DNA of 10,565 bases from an uncultured Bacteroidales bacterium (GTDB taxonomy: Bacteria; Bacteroidota; Bacteroidia; Bacteroidales; Muribaculaceae), in contig USIY01000061.1 in the NCBI GenBank assembly GCA_900554845.1, forward strand, positions 1-10,565, written 5' to 3'. The notes under the pieces are model-generated. The model made no database searches. It saw only the letters and a program-made list of their open reading frames with translations, and had not been told where the DNA came from. A program made the position numbers and the translations under genes. Shown piece after piece: positions 1-6,865 of the stretch (position 1 is its first letter; each line of letters starts with the position of its first letter).

Positions 1-1
1 A

Positions 2-736
2 TACAAAGTGGGACTGCTGGACGCCGATATTTTCGGACCTTCGGTGCCGAAAATGTTCGGTGTGGAAGACGAACCTATCTACATGGTGAAAGAAGAGGGC
101 CGCGACTGGATAGAGCCGGTGATGAAATATGGCGTCAAGGTGTTGAGCATAGGTTTCTTGGTGGACAAAGACAAGCCGGTGCTGTGGCGCGGCGGCATGG
201 CCAGCAACGCTCTGAAACAGTTGATAACCGACGCATGGTGGGACGAACTGGACTACTTCCTGATCGACATGCCTCCGGGCACCAGCGACATACATCTCAC
301 ATTGGTACAGACTCTGCCGCTGACGGGAGTGGTGGTGGTGACCACACCTCAGGAAGTGGCTTTGGCCGACGCGCGGAAGGGTCTGGAGATGTTCCGTCAG
401 GAGCAGGTGGACGTACCTGTCTTAGGGCTTGTGGAGAATATGGCTTGGTTCACACCCGAACCCCATCCCGACGAGAGATATTACATCTTCGGCAAGGAAG
501 GAGGACTGAGGCTGGCGCAGACCACCGGCACCGAGCTGTTGGGTCAGATTCCATTGGTAGCCTCCGTGATGGAGCACGCCGACAACGGTGTGCCCGTGGC
601 CGTGGAGCTGGAGACGGACCGCGCCACCACCAATCCCGAGGCATTGGCGTTCCGTGACCTCGCCGCACGTCTTGTCATGGCCGTCGACGCACGCAACGCC
701 ATGCTCCCTCCCACAACAAAAGTGGAGACGCATTGA
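2..736 (+). CDS. Mrp/ApbC (NBP35-like) P-loop ATPase, 5'-truncated by the window edge
   Basis: C-terminal part of an Mrp/ApbC family protein, which in other bacteria carries or delivers iron-sulfur clusters in the cytosol. The frame is open to the first complete codon (Tyr at 2-4, Lys at 5-7), so the start and the Walker A loop (GKGGVGKS type) lie upstream of the window; the GTG at 8 is internal. Visible family marks are GLLDADIFGPSVP at the left edge, WRGGM (about codons 62-66 from the left edge), the Walker B-like DMPPGTSDIH (about 89-98), and a C-terminal ENMAWFTP...YYIFGKEGG stretch. Many homologues have a CPxC cysteine pair at the last place; none is present here, which I believe is usual for Bacteroidetes members. 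About 244 residues remain of a protein usually near 360. The gene ends at TGA 734-736 and is followed by a hairpin at 850-876, so it is probably transcribed separately from the sugar genes. The family call is firm; the substrate is not known. Confidence 0.92.
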   Translation, partial: YKVGLLDADIFGPSVPKMFGVEDEPIYMVKEEGRDWIEPVMKYGVKVLSIGFLVDKDKPVLWRGGMASNALKQLITDAWWDELDYFLIDMPPGTSDIHLTLVQTLPLTGVVVVTTPQEVALADARKGLEMFRQEQVDVPVLGLVENMAWFTPEPHPDERYYIFGKEGGLRLAQTTGTELLGQIPLVASVMEHADNGVPVAVELETDRATTNPEALAFRDLAARLVMAVDARNAMLPPTTKVETH

Positions 737-849
737 AGGTGCAACGCAATATCAAGCGGGATAAATACATTATAATAAAAGACTCCGAATTGGAGAATAC
801 CTTACAAAAATAAACGAAGATAACCATTCCACTCCATCCCAAAGATCCT

Positions 850-876
850 GGAGGACTTCGAGTCGCGAAGTCCTCC
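850..876 (+). terminator. Hairpin terminator after the Mrp-family gene
   Basis: A perfect 11-bp stem (850-860 with 866-876, core GAGGACTTCG/CGAAGTCCTC) closes a 5-nt loop and is followed by the short AT-rich run TATAATTT. It lies 114 bp beyond the Mrp-family stop codon and 81 bp before the flippase start. The U-tract is weak, so it may end transcription only partly. The rest of 737-957 (221 bp) holds no gene I can support, and I found no TTTG/TAnnTTTG promoter for the downstream operon in it. Confidence 0.65.
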
Positions 877-957
877 TATAATTTATACAGATGTTCAAAG
901 ATATTGTACTAATTGCTTACTCTGCGACGTTTATTAAAGAGTTTCTAACAGATTTCC

Positions 958-2436
958 GTGACTCAAAGTTTAAAAGCGACTACTATCAGGGGTGTTAGTT
1001 GGAGTTTCCTTGACAGCATCTCCAACCAGGGAATCACATTCCTGGTCGGATTGGTGCTCGCAAGGTTACTGACCCCGGAAGATTATAGTCTGCTCGGCAT
1101 CATCTTAATCTTCATATCGGTCTTCAACAGCATTGTAGACAGCGGATTCTCCAGTGCGCTGATACGTAAGACCGATGCTACGGACAGAGATTATAATACG
1201 GTTTTCTTCAGCAATCTTGGCATCAGCGTCGTTCTTTGCACCGCATTGTTCCTTCTTGCTCCAGTTATCGCTGATTTCTTCAGCCGTCCTACTCTGACCG
1301 ATCTCCTAAGAGTCATGTCTTTCATCATCATTATCAATGCGTTCGTACTAATTCAGCGTACGATACTGATGAAGCGAATAGACTTCAAGACTCAGACAAA
1401 AGTATCGCTTATATCTTCCGTTTCGAGTGGTGTTGTGGGCATAGGCATGGCGATTGCAGGATTTGGTGTATGGGCTCTTGTAGGACAACAGCTCTCACGA
1501 CAGGGCCTAAATGCGGTTGCCCTATGGATTTATGCAAAATGGCATCCAAAGTTCCAGTTCTCTATTAAGAGTTTTAAAGAACTGTTCGGATTCGGATGGA
1601 AACTTCTTATATCCGGTCTAATAGATACTGTCTGGCGCGAGATATATCAGATAGTGATCGGTAAATGCTACGCACCCGCCACCTTGGGCCAATACACGCG
1701 CGCCCAGCAATTCGGATCCATATTTTCCTCTAATCTGATAGCAGTGGTCCAACGAGTCAGCTACCCGGTGTTAAGCACGATACAAGATGACAAGGTGCGT
1801 CTCAAAGCCGCTTACAAACGGATAATCAAGATCACAATGCTTCCCACACTCGTGCTGATGCTCGGCATGGCAGGATGCGCAAGATCAATGATCCAGATGC
1901 TGGTGGGAAACCAATGGCTGCCGGCAGTGCCATTCCTTCAGATCATATGCTTCCAGATGATGCTTTATCCACTACATGCCCTGAACCTCAATATGCTGCA
2001 GGTGGAAGGACGTTCCGATTTATTCCTCCGATTGGAGATAATTAAGAAAGCCATAGCCGTAGGACCTGTACTTCTCGGTATTTTCGTGGGCATCTATTGG
2101 ATGCTTGTCGGAAGTGTCTTTACTGGAATCATCTCTTATTATCTCAATGCGCTATACTCCGGCCCAGCAATCGATTATACGATCAAGGAACAAATCAAGG
2201 ATATCCTGCCATCATTTGGCATCGCTATGTTGATGTGTGCCGTGGTATTGGCCATGTCGTTTATTCCTGTCTCCCCTTTCATCCTGTTCCCCCTGCAGTT
2301 CATTTCAGGCATGGCGATCGCCATTGCATTATCAAAAAAAATTGAATTGCCGGAATACATTGAAATCGAAGACATTGTAAAACGCTTTATCGCAAAAATA
2401 AAAAATGATATATGGAAAACCGACAGATTACAGTAA
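958..2436 (+). CDS. Wzx-type polysaccharide flippase (MOP superfamily)
   Basis: A 492-residue polytopic inner-membrane protein of the polysaccharide transporter branch of the MOP exporters (Wzx/RfbX/WzxC-like). The family flips undecaprenyl-linked oligosaccharides to the periplasmic face. The N-terminus has the usual form: short polar lead, IRGVSWSF (10-17), then a membrane segment at about 24-38 ending in the ARLLTPEDYSLLG motif (35-47). Further hydrophobic segments are visible at about 46-60, 86-106, 118-134, 150-178, 212-222, 294-306, 324-346, 366-392, 416-436 and 438-458. The C-terminus is short, polar and basic. The length fits the family (about 420-500). GTG at 958 is chosen because a TAA lies four codons upstream in frame and the family N-terminus begins directly after it; there is no obvious Shine-Dalgarno, as is common in Bacteroidetes. 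It opens a five-gene operon, and its last 25 bp overlap the aminotransferase gene. The substrate cannot be read from the sequence. Confidence 0.9.
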   Translation: MTQSLKATTIRGVSWSFLDSISNQGITFLVGLVLARLLTPEDYSLLGIILIFISVFNSIVDSGFSSALIRKTDATDRDYNTVFFSNLGISVVLCTALFLLAPVIADFFSRPTLTDLLRVMSFIIIINAFVLIQRTILMKRIDFKTQTKVSLISSVSSGVVGIGMAIAGFGVWALVGQQLSRQGLNAVALWIYAKWHPKFQFSIKSFKELFGFGWKLLISGLIDTVWREIYQIVIGKCYAPATLGQYTRAQQFGSIFSSNLIAVVQRVSYPVLSTIQDDKVRLKAAYKRIIKITMLPTLVLMLGMAGCARSMIQMLVGNQWLPAVPFLQIICFQMMLYPLHALNLNMLQVEGRSDLFLRLEIIKKAIAVGPVLLGIFVGIYWMLVGSVFTGIISYYLNALYSGPAIDYTIKEQIKDILPSFGIAMLMCAVVLAMSFIPVSPFILFPLQFISGMAIAIALSKKIELPEYIEIEDIVKRFIAKIKNDIWKTDRLQ

Positions 2437-3518
2437 CCTCTCCTCTTCTTCCAAAACTTGATGAGTTCACTGCCGTCCTCAAGGAAATCTGGGACAGCAA
2501 ATGGATAACCAACAATGGAAGTTTCCACAAGCTGCTTGAAAAGGAGCTTGCAGCATATCTGAAAGTTCCATACATCAGCCTGTTCACCAACGGGACACTC
2601 CCGTTGATAACAGCACTGCAGGCGCTCCGAATCACAGGAGAAGTAATCACCACCCCATACAGTTTCGTCGCGACCACACATTCCCTATGGTGGAATGGCA
2701 TCAAACCTGTTTTTGTGGATGTCGACCCTTCAAACTGTGGAATCGACCCAGCCAAGATCGAGGCAGCCATCACGCCCAAAACCACGGCAATCTTGCCTGT
2801 ACACTGTTACGGCAAGCCCTGTGATACAAAGGCGATTCAGGAAATCGCCGATAAATACGGATTGAAAGTTATCTACGATGCCGCGCACGCATTCGGTGTC
2901 GAGGTGAACGGCGAATCCATCCTTAACGCCGGCGACCTGTCAACACTTTCCTTCCATGCCACCAAGGTGTATAACACCATAGAAGGCGGAGCGATGGTGA
3001 TGCACGATGAAAAGACAAAACAGCGCATCGACTATCTGAAAAACTTTGGTTTTGCCAACGAGACTACTGTTGTCGCCCCGGGTATCAACTCCAAAATGGA
3101 CGAGATACGAGCAGCGTATGGCATCTTGAACCTCCGTCAGGTAGATGCTGCAATCGAAGCGCGCGGTAAAGTAGCGCAACGATACCGTGAGGCTCTGCGC
3201 CATGTACCGGGTGTCACGTTCTTCGACGACATGCCAGAAGTACGTCATAACTTCAGCTACTTCCCCATCTTCATTGATGCTGAGGAGTTCGGCAAAACAC
3301 GCGATGAGCTCTACTTTGGGATGAAGGAGGCGAATGTGCTTGGACGCCGATATTTCTATCCGTTGATCAGCGATTTCTCTACATACCGCGGACTTCCTTC
3401 TGCTACGCGAGAGAATCTGCCACAGGCTTATAAACTTGCCGATACAGTCCTCTGTCTGCCGATGCACCATGCATTATCGGACAACGACATTGAGCGCGTT
3501 CTAAAATTCTTCAAGTAA
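2412..3518 (+). CDS. DegT/DnrJ/EryC1/StrS sugar aminotransferase (VioA/FdtB-like)
   Basis: A 368-residue PLP enzyme of the DegT/DnrJ/EryC1/StrS family, which moves an amino group, usually from glutamate, onto a nucleotide-linked keto sugar. Visible marks: N-terminal ITVTSPLLPKLDEF (6-19), the glycine/threonine cofactor region at TNGTLPL (59-65), TPYSFVATTHS (81-91), the aspartate for the pyridine nitrogen in YDAAHAFG (Asp156), and the Schiff-base lysine in SFHATKVYNTIEGG (Lys185). The C-terminal ARGKVAQRYREAL and YFYPLI segments are also typical. The FHATKVYNTIEGG form recalls enzymes acting on dTDP-4-keto- or 3-keto-6-deoxyhexoses (VioA, FdtB/QdtB), but regiochemistry cannot be settled by eye. 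The length is normal. The ATG at 2412 overlaps the end of the flippase gene by 25 bp. That start is supported because the family N-terminus begins immediately, and the overlap suggests translational coupling. The ATP-grasp gene follows after 15 bp, so the product may be further acylated. Confidence 0.9.
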   Translation: MENRQITVTSPLLPKLDEFTAVLKEIWDSKWITNNGSFHKLLEKELAAYLKVPYISLFTNGTLPLITALQALRITGEVITTPYSFVATTHSLWWNGIKPVFVDVDPSNCGIDPAKIEAAITPKTTAILPVHCYGKPCDTKAIQEIADKYGLKVIYDAAHAFGVEVNGESILNAGDLSTLSFHATKVYNTIEGGAMVMHDEKTKQRIDYLKNFGFANETTVVAPGINSKMDEIRAAYGILNLRQVDAAIEARGKVAQRYREALRHVPGVTFFDDMPEVRHNFSYFPIFIDAEEFGKTRDELYFGMKEANVLGRRYFYPLISDFSTYRGLPSATRENLPQAYKLADTVLCLPMHHALSDNDIERVLKFFK

Positions 3519-3533
3519 TTTTCTGGGGAAGAA

Positions 3534-4739
3534 ATGAAAAAACTACTTCTTCTTGGCGGCCTCTTTTATCTCAAACCCGTCATAGACGCGGCACATAAAT
3601 TGGGAATCCATGTGATTACGTGTGACTATCTCCCTGACAACATTGCCCATAAGTATTCTGATGAATACCATAATGTCAGCATCGTCGACAAGGAAGCCGT
3701 TCTCGAATTGGCGAAAAAACTCAAGGTAGACGGCATCATGTCATTCGCTGTAGATCCCGGAGTGGTGTCGGCCGCTTATGTAGCCGAGAAATTAGGATTG
3801 CCATTTGCCGGGGGTTATGAATCCGTCCGCATACTGCAAAACAAGGATTTATTCCGAAAATTCCTTGCCGACAATCAATTTCATGTTCCGGTATCCAATG
3901 GATACACGAATCTGGGCCAAGCATTGGCCGACTTGGATCGCTTCAAGTTCCCGGTAATCGTCAAGCCCACGGATTCGGCAGGCAGCAAGGGCGTTACAAG
4001 AGTCGATAACATCAACGACATTTCCACGGCATTCAATCATGCCATGGAGAATTCCATATCCGGCACGGTCATCATCGAAGAGTTCATTGAGAAACTCGGA
4101 TGCAGTTCGGATGCCGACAGTTTTTCGATTGATGGGAAAATGGCACTGACCACCTTCAATGCTCAGTATTTTGATGCCGACGCATCCAATCCGTATACTC
4201 CGAGCGCATACAGCTGGCCATCGACATTTACTGCCGAACAAAGCGAATATCTGACTTCGGAGCTTCAGAGATTGATCACACTCCTAAATCTTAAAACATC
4301 CATCTATAACATCGAAACAAGAATAGGCACGGACGGCAAACCATATATCATGGAAATGTCACCGCGTGGCGGTGGAAATCGCCTTGCCGAGATGGAACGG
4401 ATGATAAGTGGAAACGACATGATCGAAGCTTCCGTTCGAGCGGCGGTAGGAATGCCTTTGAATGAATTCCCCAATAATCCCATGGAAGGATGCTGGGCCG
4501 AGATTATTCTTCATTCCGATTCCGACGCTTCCGGAGCTTTTAAGGAAGTTCTTGTGTCCGATGATTATGAGAATTATGTTCGTCGCATGGATTTATACAT
4601 TGAACCTGGCGACATGGTCGTTCCCTTCAGCGGAGCGAACAACGCCATCGGCACACTGGTAATGAATTTTCCGGACATTAAGACCATGAATAATGCTTTA
4701 TCCACTCAAAACAAGTGGATTAAGATAGTTCTTGATTAA
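3534..4739 (+). CDS. ATP-grasp ligase, probably amide-forming in sugar modification
   Basis: A 401-residue cytosolic ATP-grasp enzyme; the fold makes an acyl-phosphate and couples it to an amine or thiol. Residues 1-100 form a Rossmann-like pre-ATP-grasp domain (KKLLLLGGLFYLKPVIDAA; ITCDYLPDN). The ATP-grasp part shows LQNKDLFRKFL (101-111), FPVIVKPTDSAGSKGV (139-154, with Lys144 and the glycine-rich loop), VIIEEFI (179-185), and the metal/phosphate-binding NIETRIG (259-265) and IMEMSPRGGGNR (272-283, Glu274, Arg278, Asn282). The closest general look is PurK/carbamoyl-phosphate-synthase-like ligases of unknown substrate. Because it sits between a sugar aminotransferase and a sugar epimerase, I infer that it ligates an amino acid or other acid to an amino sugar or related amine; the sequence does not show this directly. 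ATG 3534 has a purine-rich GGGGAAGAA just before it, the best Shine-Dalgarno-like stretch in the operon. The epimerase gene starts 11 bp after its stop. Confidence 0.85.
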   Translation: MKKLLLLGGLFYLKPVIDAAHKLGIHVITCDYLPDNIAHKYSDEYHNVSIVDKEAVLELAKKLKVDGIMSFAVDPGVVSAAYVAEKLGLPFAGGYESVRILQNKDLFRKFLADNQFHVPVSNGYTNLGQALADLDRFKFPVIVKPTDSAGSKGVTRVDNINDISTAFNHAMENSISGTVIIEEFIEKLGCSSDADSFSIDGKMALTTFNAQYFDADASNPYTPSAYSWPSTFTAEQSEYLTSELQRLITLLNLKTSIYNIETRIGTDGKPYIMEMSPRGGGNRLAEMERMISGNDMIEASVRAAVGMPLNEFPNNPMEGCWAEIILHSDSDASGAFKEVLVSDDYENYVRRMDLYIEPGDMVVPFSGANNAIGTLVMNFPDIKTMNNALSTQNKWIKIVLD

Positions 4740-4750
4740 TCATATCAGCA

Positions 4751-5752
4751 ATGAAAATAATTGTATTGGGCGCCACAGGACATTTAGGCGCATACACAGC
4801 CTTAGCTCTAAAAGACTGTGGTCATAAAGTAATTGCCGTTGGCCATCGCAAATCAGACAATGGCTTCTTCATAACAAAACAAATAGACTTCATCGGTGGA
4901 TTTGACTTGTCGGATGCAAATGCTTTTCACTCCCTTCCGACAGATATTGATGCAGTCATACATCTCGCCGGTACAATGCCGGCGCATGCGGATGCTTCTC
5001 CAATGCCATATATACAAAGCATCGTAGTTGGAATGGTGAATCTTTGCGAATGGCTTAAAAACACCACAACATGCAGACGTGTCATATTCAATACGACTCC
5101 ATCTGATGTCTGCAAGTTTTTTGGCACGGATGTACCCGTGCCTGACGACGCCCCGAGATCTTTTCCAAAAGATGGAGGAGACCATGCAGTATATGCCATT
5201 GCAAAAAATGCTGCCGTCGATATATTGGAAAGCTACAAATATTCGTGCGGCATTTCAAGTTGCATATTCCGCCACTTAACAGTGTATGGGTTTCAACCTA
5301 ATCCATATTACTCTCTGAACGGAGTCAAGAAAATGCTTCCATGGCGCATCATAATGCAAAGGGCAATCAACGGTGAACCAGTTGAAGTCTGGGGTGATCC
5401 TAATAGTAAAAAAGAACTTCTATATATCAAGGATTTCACTCTTGCTGTTGAATGCGCTTTGAAGACAGGAGCTGAAGGAATGTTCAATCTATCCGGATAC
5501 AAGCCATATACATTGGAAGATCAAATTAACGGGATCATTGAAGTTTTCAATTCTCCTGAAAAGAAATCAGATAAATCTTATTTCCCCAACAAACCGAATT
5601 CGCCTCAGAACCTTCTGGATTCGTCCAAAGCCAGAGCCATTCTTCACTGGAAGCCAGCCTACTCTTGGACAAGGGCATTGGAAGATATGAAAGAAGAAAT
5701 GGAAACCGAGCCATTCTCGATTCTTTGGGGAAAGAAAACAGATTTTGAATGA
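4751..5752 (+). CDS. NAD-dependent epimerase/dehydratase (extended SDR)
   Basis: A 333-residue extended short-chain dehydrogenase. The N-terminal Rossmann fold begins at residue 1 with MKIIVLGATGHLGAY, where GATGHLG (7-13) is the GxxGxxG NAD(P) motif. DAVIHLAG (67-74) is the second cofactor motif. The catalytic YxxxK is YAIAK (Tyr148, Lys152). The usual serine position appears to hold threonine (NTTPSD, Thr116 by eye), which many family members allow. FRHLTVYGF (173-181) and WGDPNSKKELLYIKDF (214-229) are the sugar-nucleotide-binding signatures of epimerases, 4,6-dehydratases and 4-reductases. The sequence does not show which of these reactions it performs; UDP- or dTDP-/GDP-hexose are all possible. 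It starts 11 bp after the ATP-grasp stop, and its TGA shares bases with the glycosyltransferase ATG (ATGA, 5749-5752). This part is visibly a little richer in A+T than the aminotransferase gene, hinting that the operon was assembled from parts of different origin. Confidence 0.88.
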   Translation: MKIIVLGATGHLGAYTALALKDCGHKVIAVGHRKSDNGFFITKQIDFIGGFDLSDANAFHSLPTDIDAVIHLAGTMPAHADASPMPYIQSIVVGMVNLCEWLKNTTTCRRVIFNTTPSDVCKFFGTDVPVPDDAPRSFPKDGGDHAVYAIAKNAAVDILESYKYSCGISSCIFRHLTVYGFQPNPYYSLNGVKKMLPWRIIMQRAINGEPVEVWGDPNSKKELLYIKDFTLAVECALKTGAEGMFNLSGYKPYTLEDQINGIIEVFNSPEKKSDKSYFPNKPNSPQNLLDSSKARAILHWKPAYSWTRALEDMKEEMETEPFSILWGKKTDFE

Positions 5753-6696
5753 ATGCCCCTGTAATAATTCCGACTTTGTGTCGATATGAACATTTCCGCG
5801 AGTGTCTGGAGTCTCTTGGCAAATGCCGGGGCGCCGACAAGACTGAAGTCTTCATAGGGCTGGACTATCCGGCAAAGGACTCCCACTGGCCAGGGTACCT
5901 TAAGATCAAGGAGTATCTAAATGGCCTTGCAAGGAATCATCCTTTCAAAGAACTTCATGTCTATGAACACACACGTAATCAAGGGGTGAGCCCTAATATT
6001 AATTTTTTAAGGGCGAAGGTAATGCTAGATTATGAAGCATATATCTTCAGCGAGGACGACAACGTATTCTCACCTGCGTTCCTCTCGTTTGTAAATCAAT
6101 CGCTTGAACGATTCCGGAATGATTCTTCTGTATTCGCAGTCTGCGGGTACAGCCATCCGTACAAACTGAAGTTTGACGACAATAACTTCTATCGTCAGAA
6201 TGTTGACTTTTCCGCATGGGGTTACGGAATCTGGAGGGACCGTATGCTAAAGGCACAGTCTCGCAATCGCCGTGGTTGGTGGCTTCCAAAATTGTTCAAT
6301 CCTCTGGCATGGATACGCGTGGCACTAAATGGCAACAACCGACTGCTTGAATTCCTTCGACGAACGCTGAAAGGATCAGCAATCAATGATAACGTCTTGA
6401 GTGTGTACATGGCCATAAACGGAATGGACATGGTGATGCCACGGATGTCAATGGTACGAAATATGGGATGGGACGGATCCGGCGAACATTGCATGGATAA
6501 TTCGGACGTAATAGCCGCCATGCATTCCACTCAACCCATATATAACGGAGATTCGTTTGAAATGAACGGCACTGGCCGGGAGCATTATAAAGAAAATCGG
6601 CAGGCATACGTGCAGCAGTCGTACGGCCGCATATCCTTTCTGACGTTGATACGCAAGCTGGCCGGCGATTTTGGCCGTCTCATAAAACGAATTTGA
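5749..6696 (+). CDS. Glycosyltransferase, GT-A fold (family-2 / GNT-I-like)
   Basis: A 315-residue putative glycosyltransferase without membrane segments, so cytosolic or peripheral. The start NAPVIIPTLCRYEHFRECLESL (2-23) is the nucleotide-sugar-binding first strand and helix of GT-A enzymes, followed by VFIGLDYPAKD (34-44) and HTRNQGVSPNINFL (74-87). The metal-binding acidic motif is YIFSEDDNVFSP (98-109, Glu102-Asp103-Asp104). DFSAWGYGIWRDRM (153-166) matches the acceptor/base region that reads GWxTWxDRW in many GT2-like transferases; the conserved Trp-Gly-x-Gly/Thr-x-Trp pattern is present. The C-terminal third has RNMGWDGSGEHC (about 238-249), again typical. The ATG overlaps the epimerase stop by 4 bp, so it is translationally coupled and last in the operon. 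It is the only glycosyltransferase in this unit. Donor and acceptor are unknown; the donor may be the modified sugar made by the upstream enzymes. Confidence 0.82.
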   Translation: MNAPVIIPTLCRYEHFRECLESLGKCRGADKTEVFIGLDYPAKDSHWPGYLKIKEYLNGLARNHPFKELHVYEHTRNQGVSPNINFLRAKVMLDYEAYIFSEDDNVFSPAFLSFVNQSLERFRNDSSVFAVCGYSHPYKLKFDDNNFYRQNVDFSAWGYGIWRDRMLKAQSRNRRGWWLPKLFNPLAWIRVALNGNNRLLEFLRRTLKGSAINDNVLSVYMAINGMDMVMPRMSMVRNMGWDGSGEHCMDNSDVIAAMHSTQPIYNGDSFEMNGTGREHYKENRQAYVQQSYGRISFLTLIRKLAGDFGRLIKRI

Positions 6697-6717
6697 TATA
6701 ATTACAGGCTAAAACAA

Positions 6718-6756
6718 AAAATCTCAATTCATTAAGTATTAATGAATTGAGATTTT
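6718..6756. terminator. Strong, probably bidirectional terminator between convergent units
   Basis: The arms ATCTCAATTCATT (6721-6733) and AATGAATTGAGAT (6741-6753) are perfectly complementary around a 7-nt loop. The stem extends by three A-T pairs to 6718-6756. On the + strand it is followed by a T-run from 6753; on the - strand the complement of AAAACAAAAA gives TTTTTGTTTT. It lies 21 bp after the glycosyltransferase stop and about 100 bp past the methyltransferase stop, so it can serve both the sugar operon (+) and the restriction-modification pair (-). Confidence 0.85.
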
Positions 6757-6865
6757 ATCATGTACCCCTAACCGTGCCGTATTAGAACCAATCTTAGCGG
6801 ATTTAGATAGGTTGTGGGAGATGCGGCATTGGATACCCGAGCCAGGGGAACCGATAACACGTTAA
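6746..6865 (+). pseudogene. Possible C-terminal gene remnant (no start codon)
   Basis: One + strand frame is open from just after a TGA (6743-6745) to TAA 6863-6865 and reads like protein: ...VLEPILADLDRLWEMRHW then IPEPGEPITR. It has no ATG, GTG or TTG at a sensible place; the only ATG (in EMRHW) is 13 codons from the end. The stretch 6770-6860 is clearly G+C-richer than the methyltransferase gene beside it. The stop overlaps the methyltransferase stop within TTAA 6862-6865. I do not recognise the family. It may be the tail of a gene lost when the neighbouring low-G+C genes arrived, or it may be chance. Confidence 0.22.

Noticed and set aside
422..744. Several long open frames antisense to the Mrp-family gene
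   Set aside because: They are composition shadows of a G+C-rich coding strand; their translations show no family motif, and the + strand frame is plainly the real gene.
783..795. Small inverted repeat CTCC...GGAG after the Mrp-family gene
   Set aside because: Only four firm pairs and no T-run; the hairpin at 850-876 explains termination far better.
18..3355. A 15-bp identical stretch, TGGACGCCGATATTT, at 18-32 and 3341-3355
   Set aside because: Both copies are within conserved coding sequence in unrelated genes and in different frames; it is most likely coincidence.
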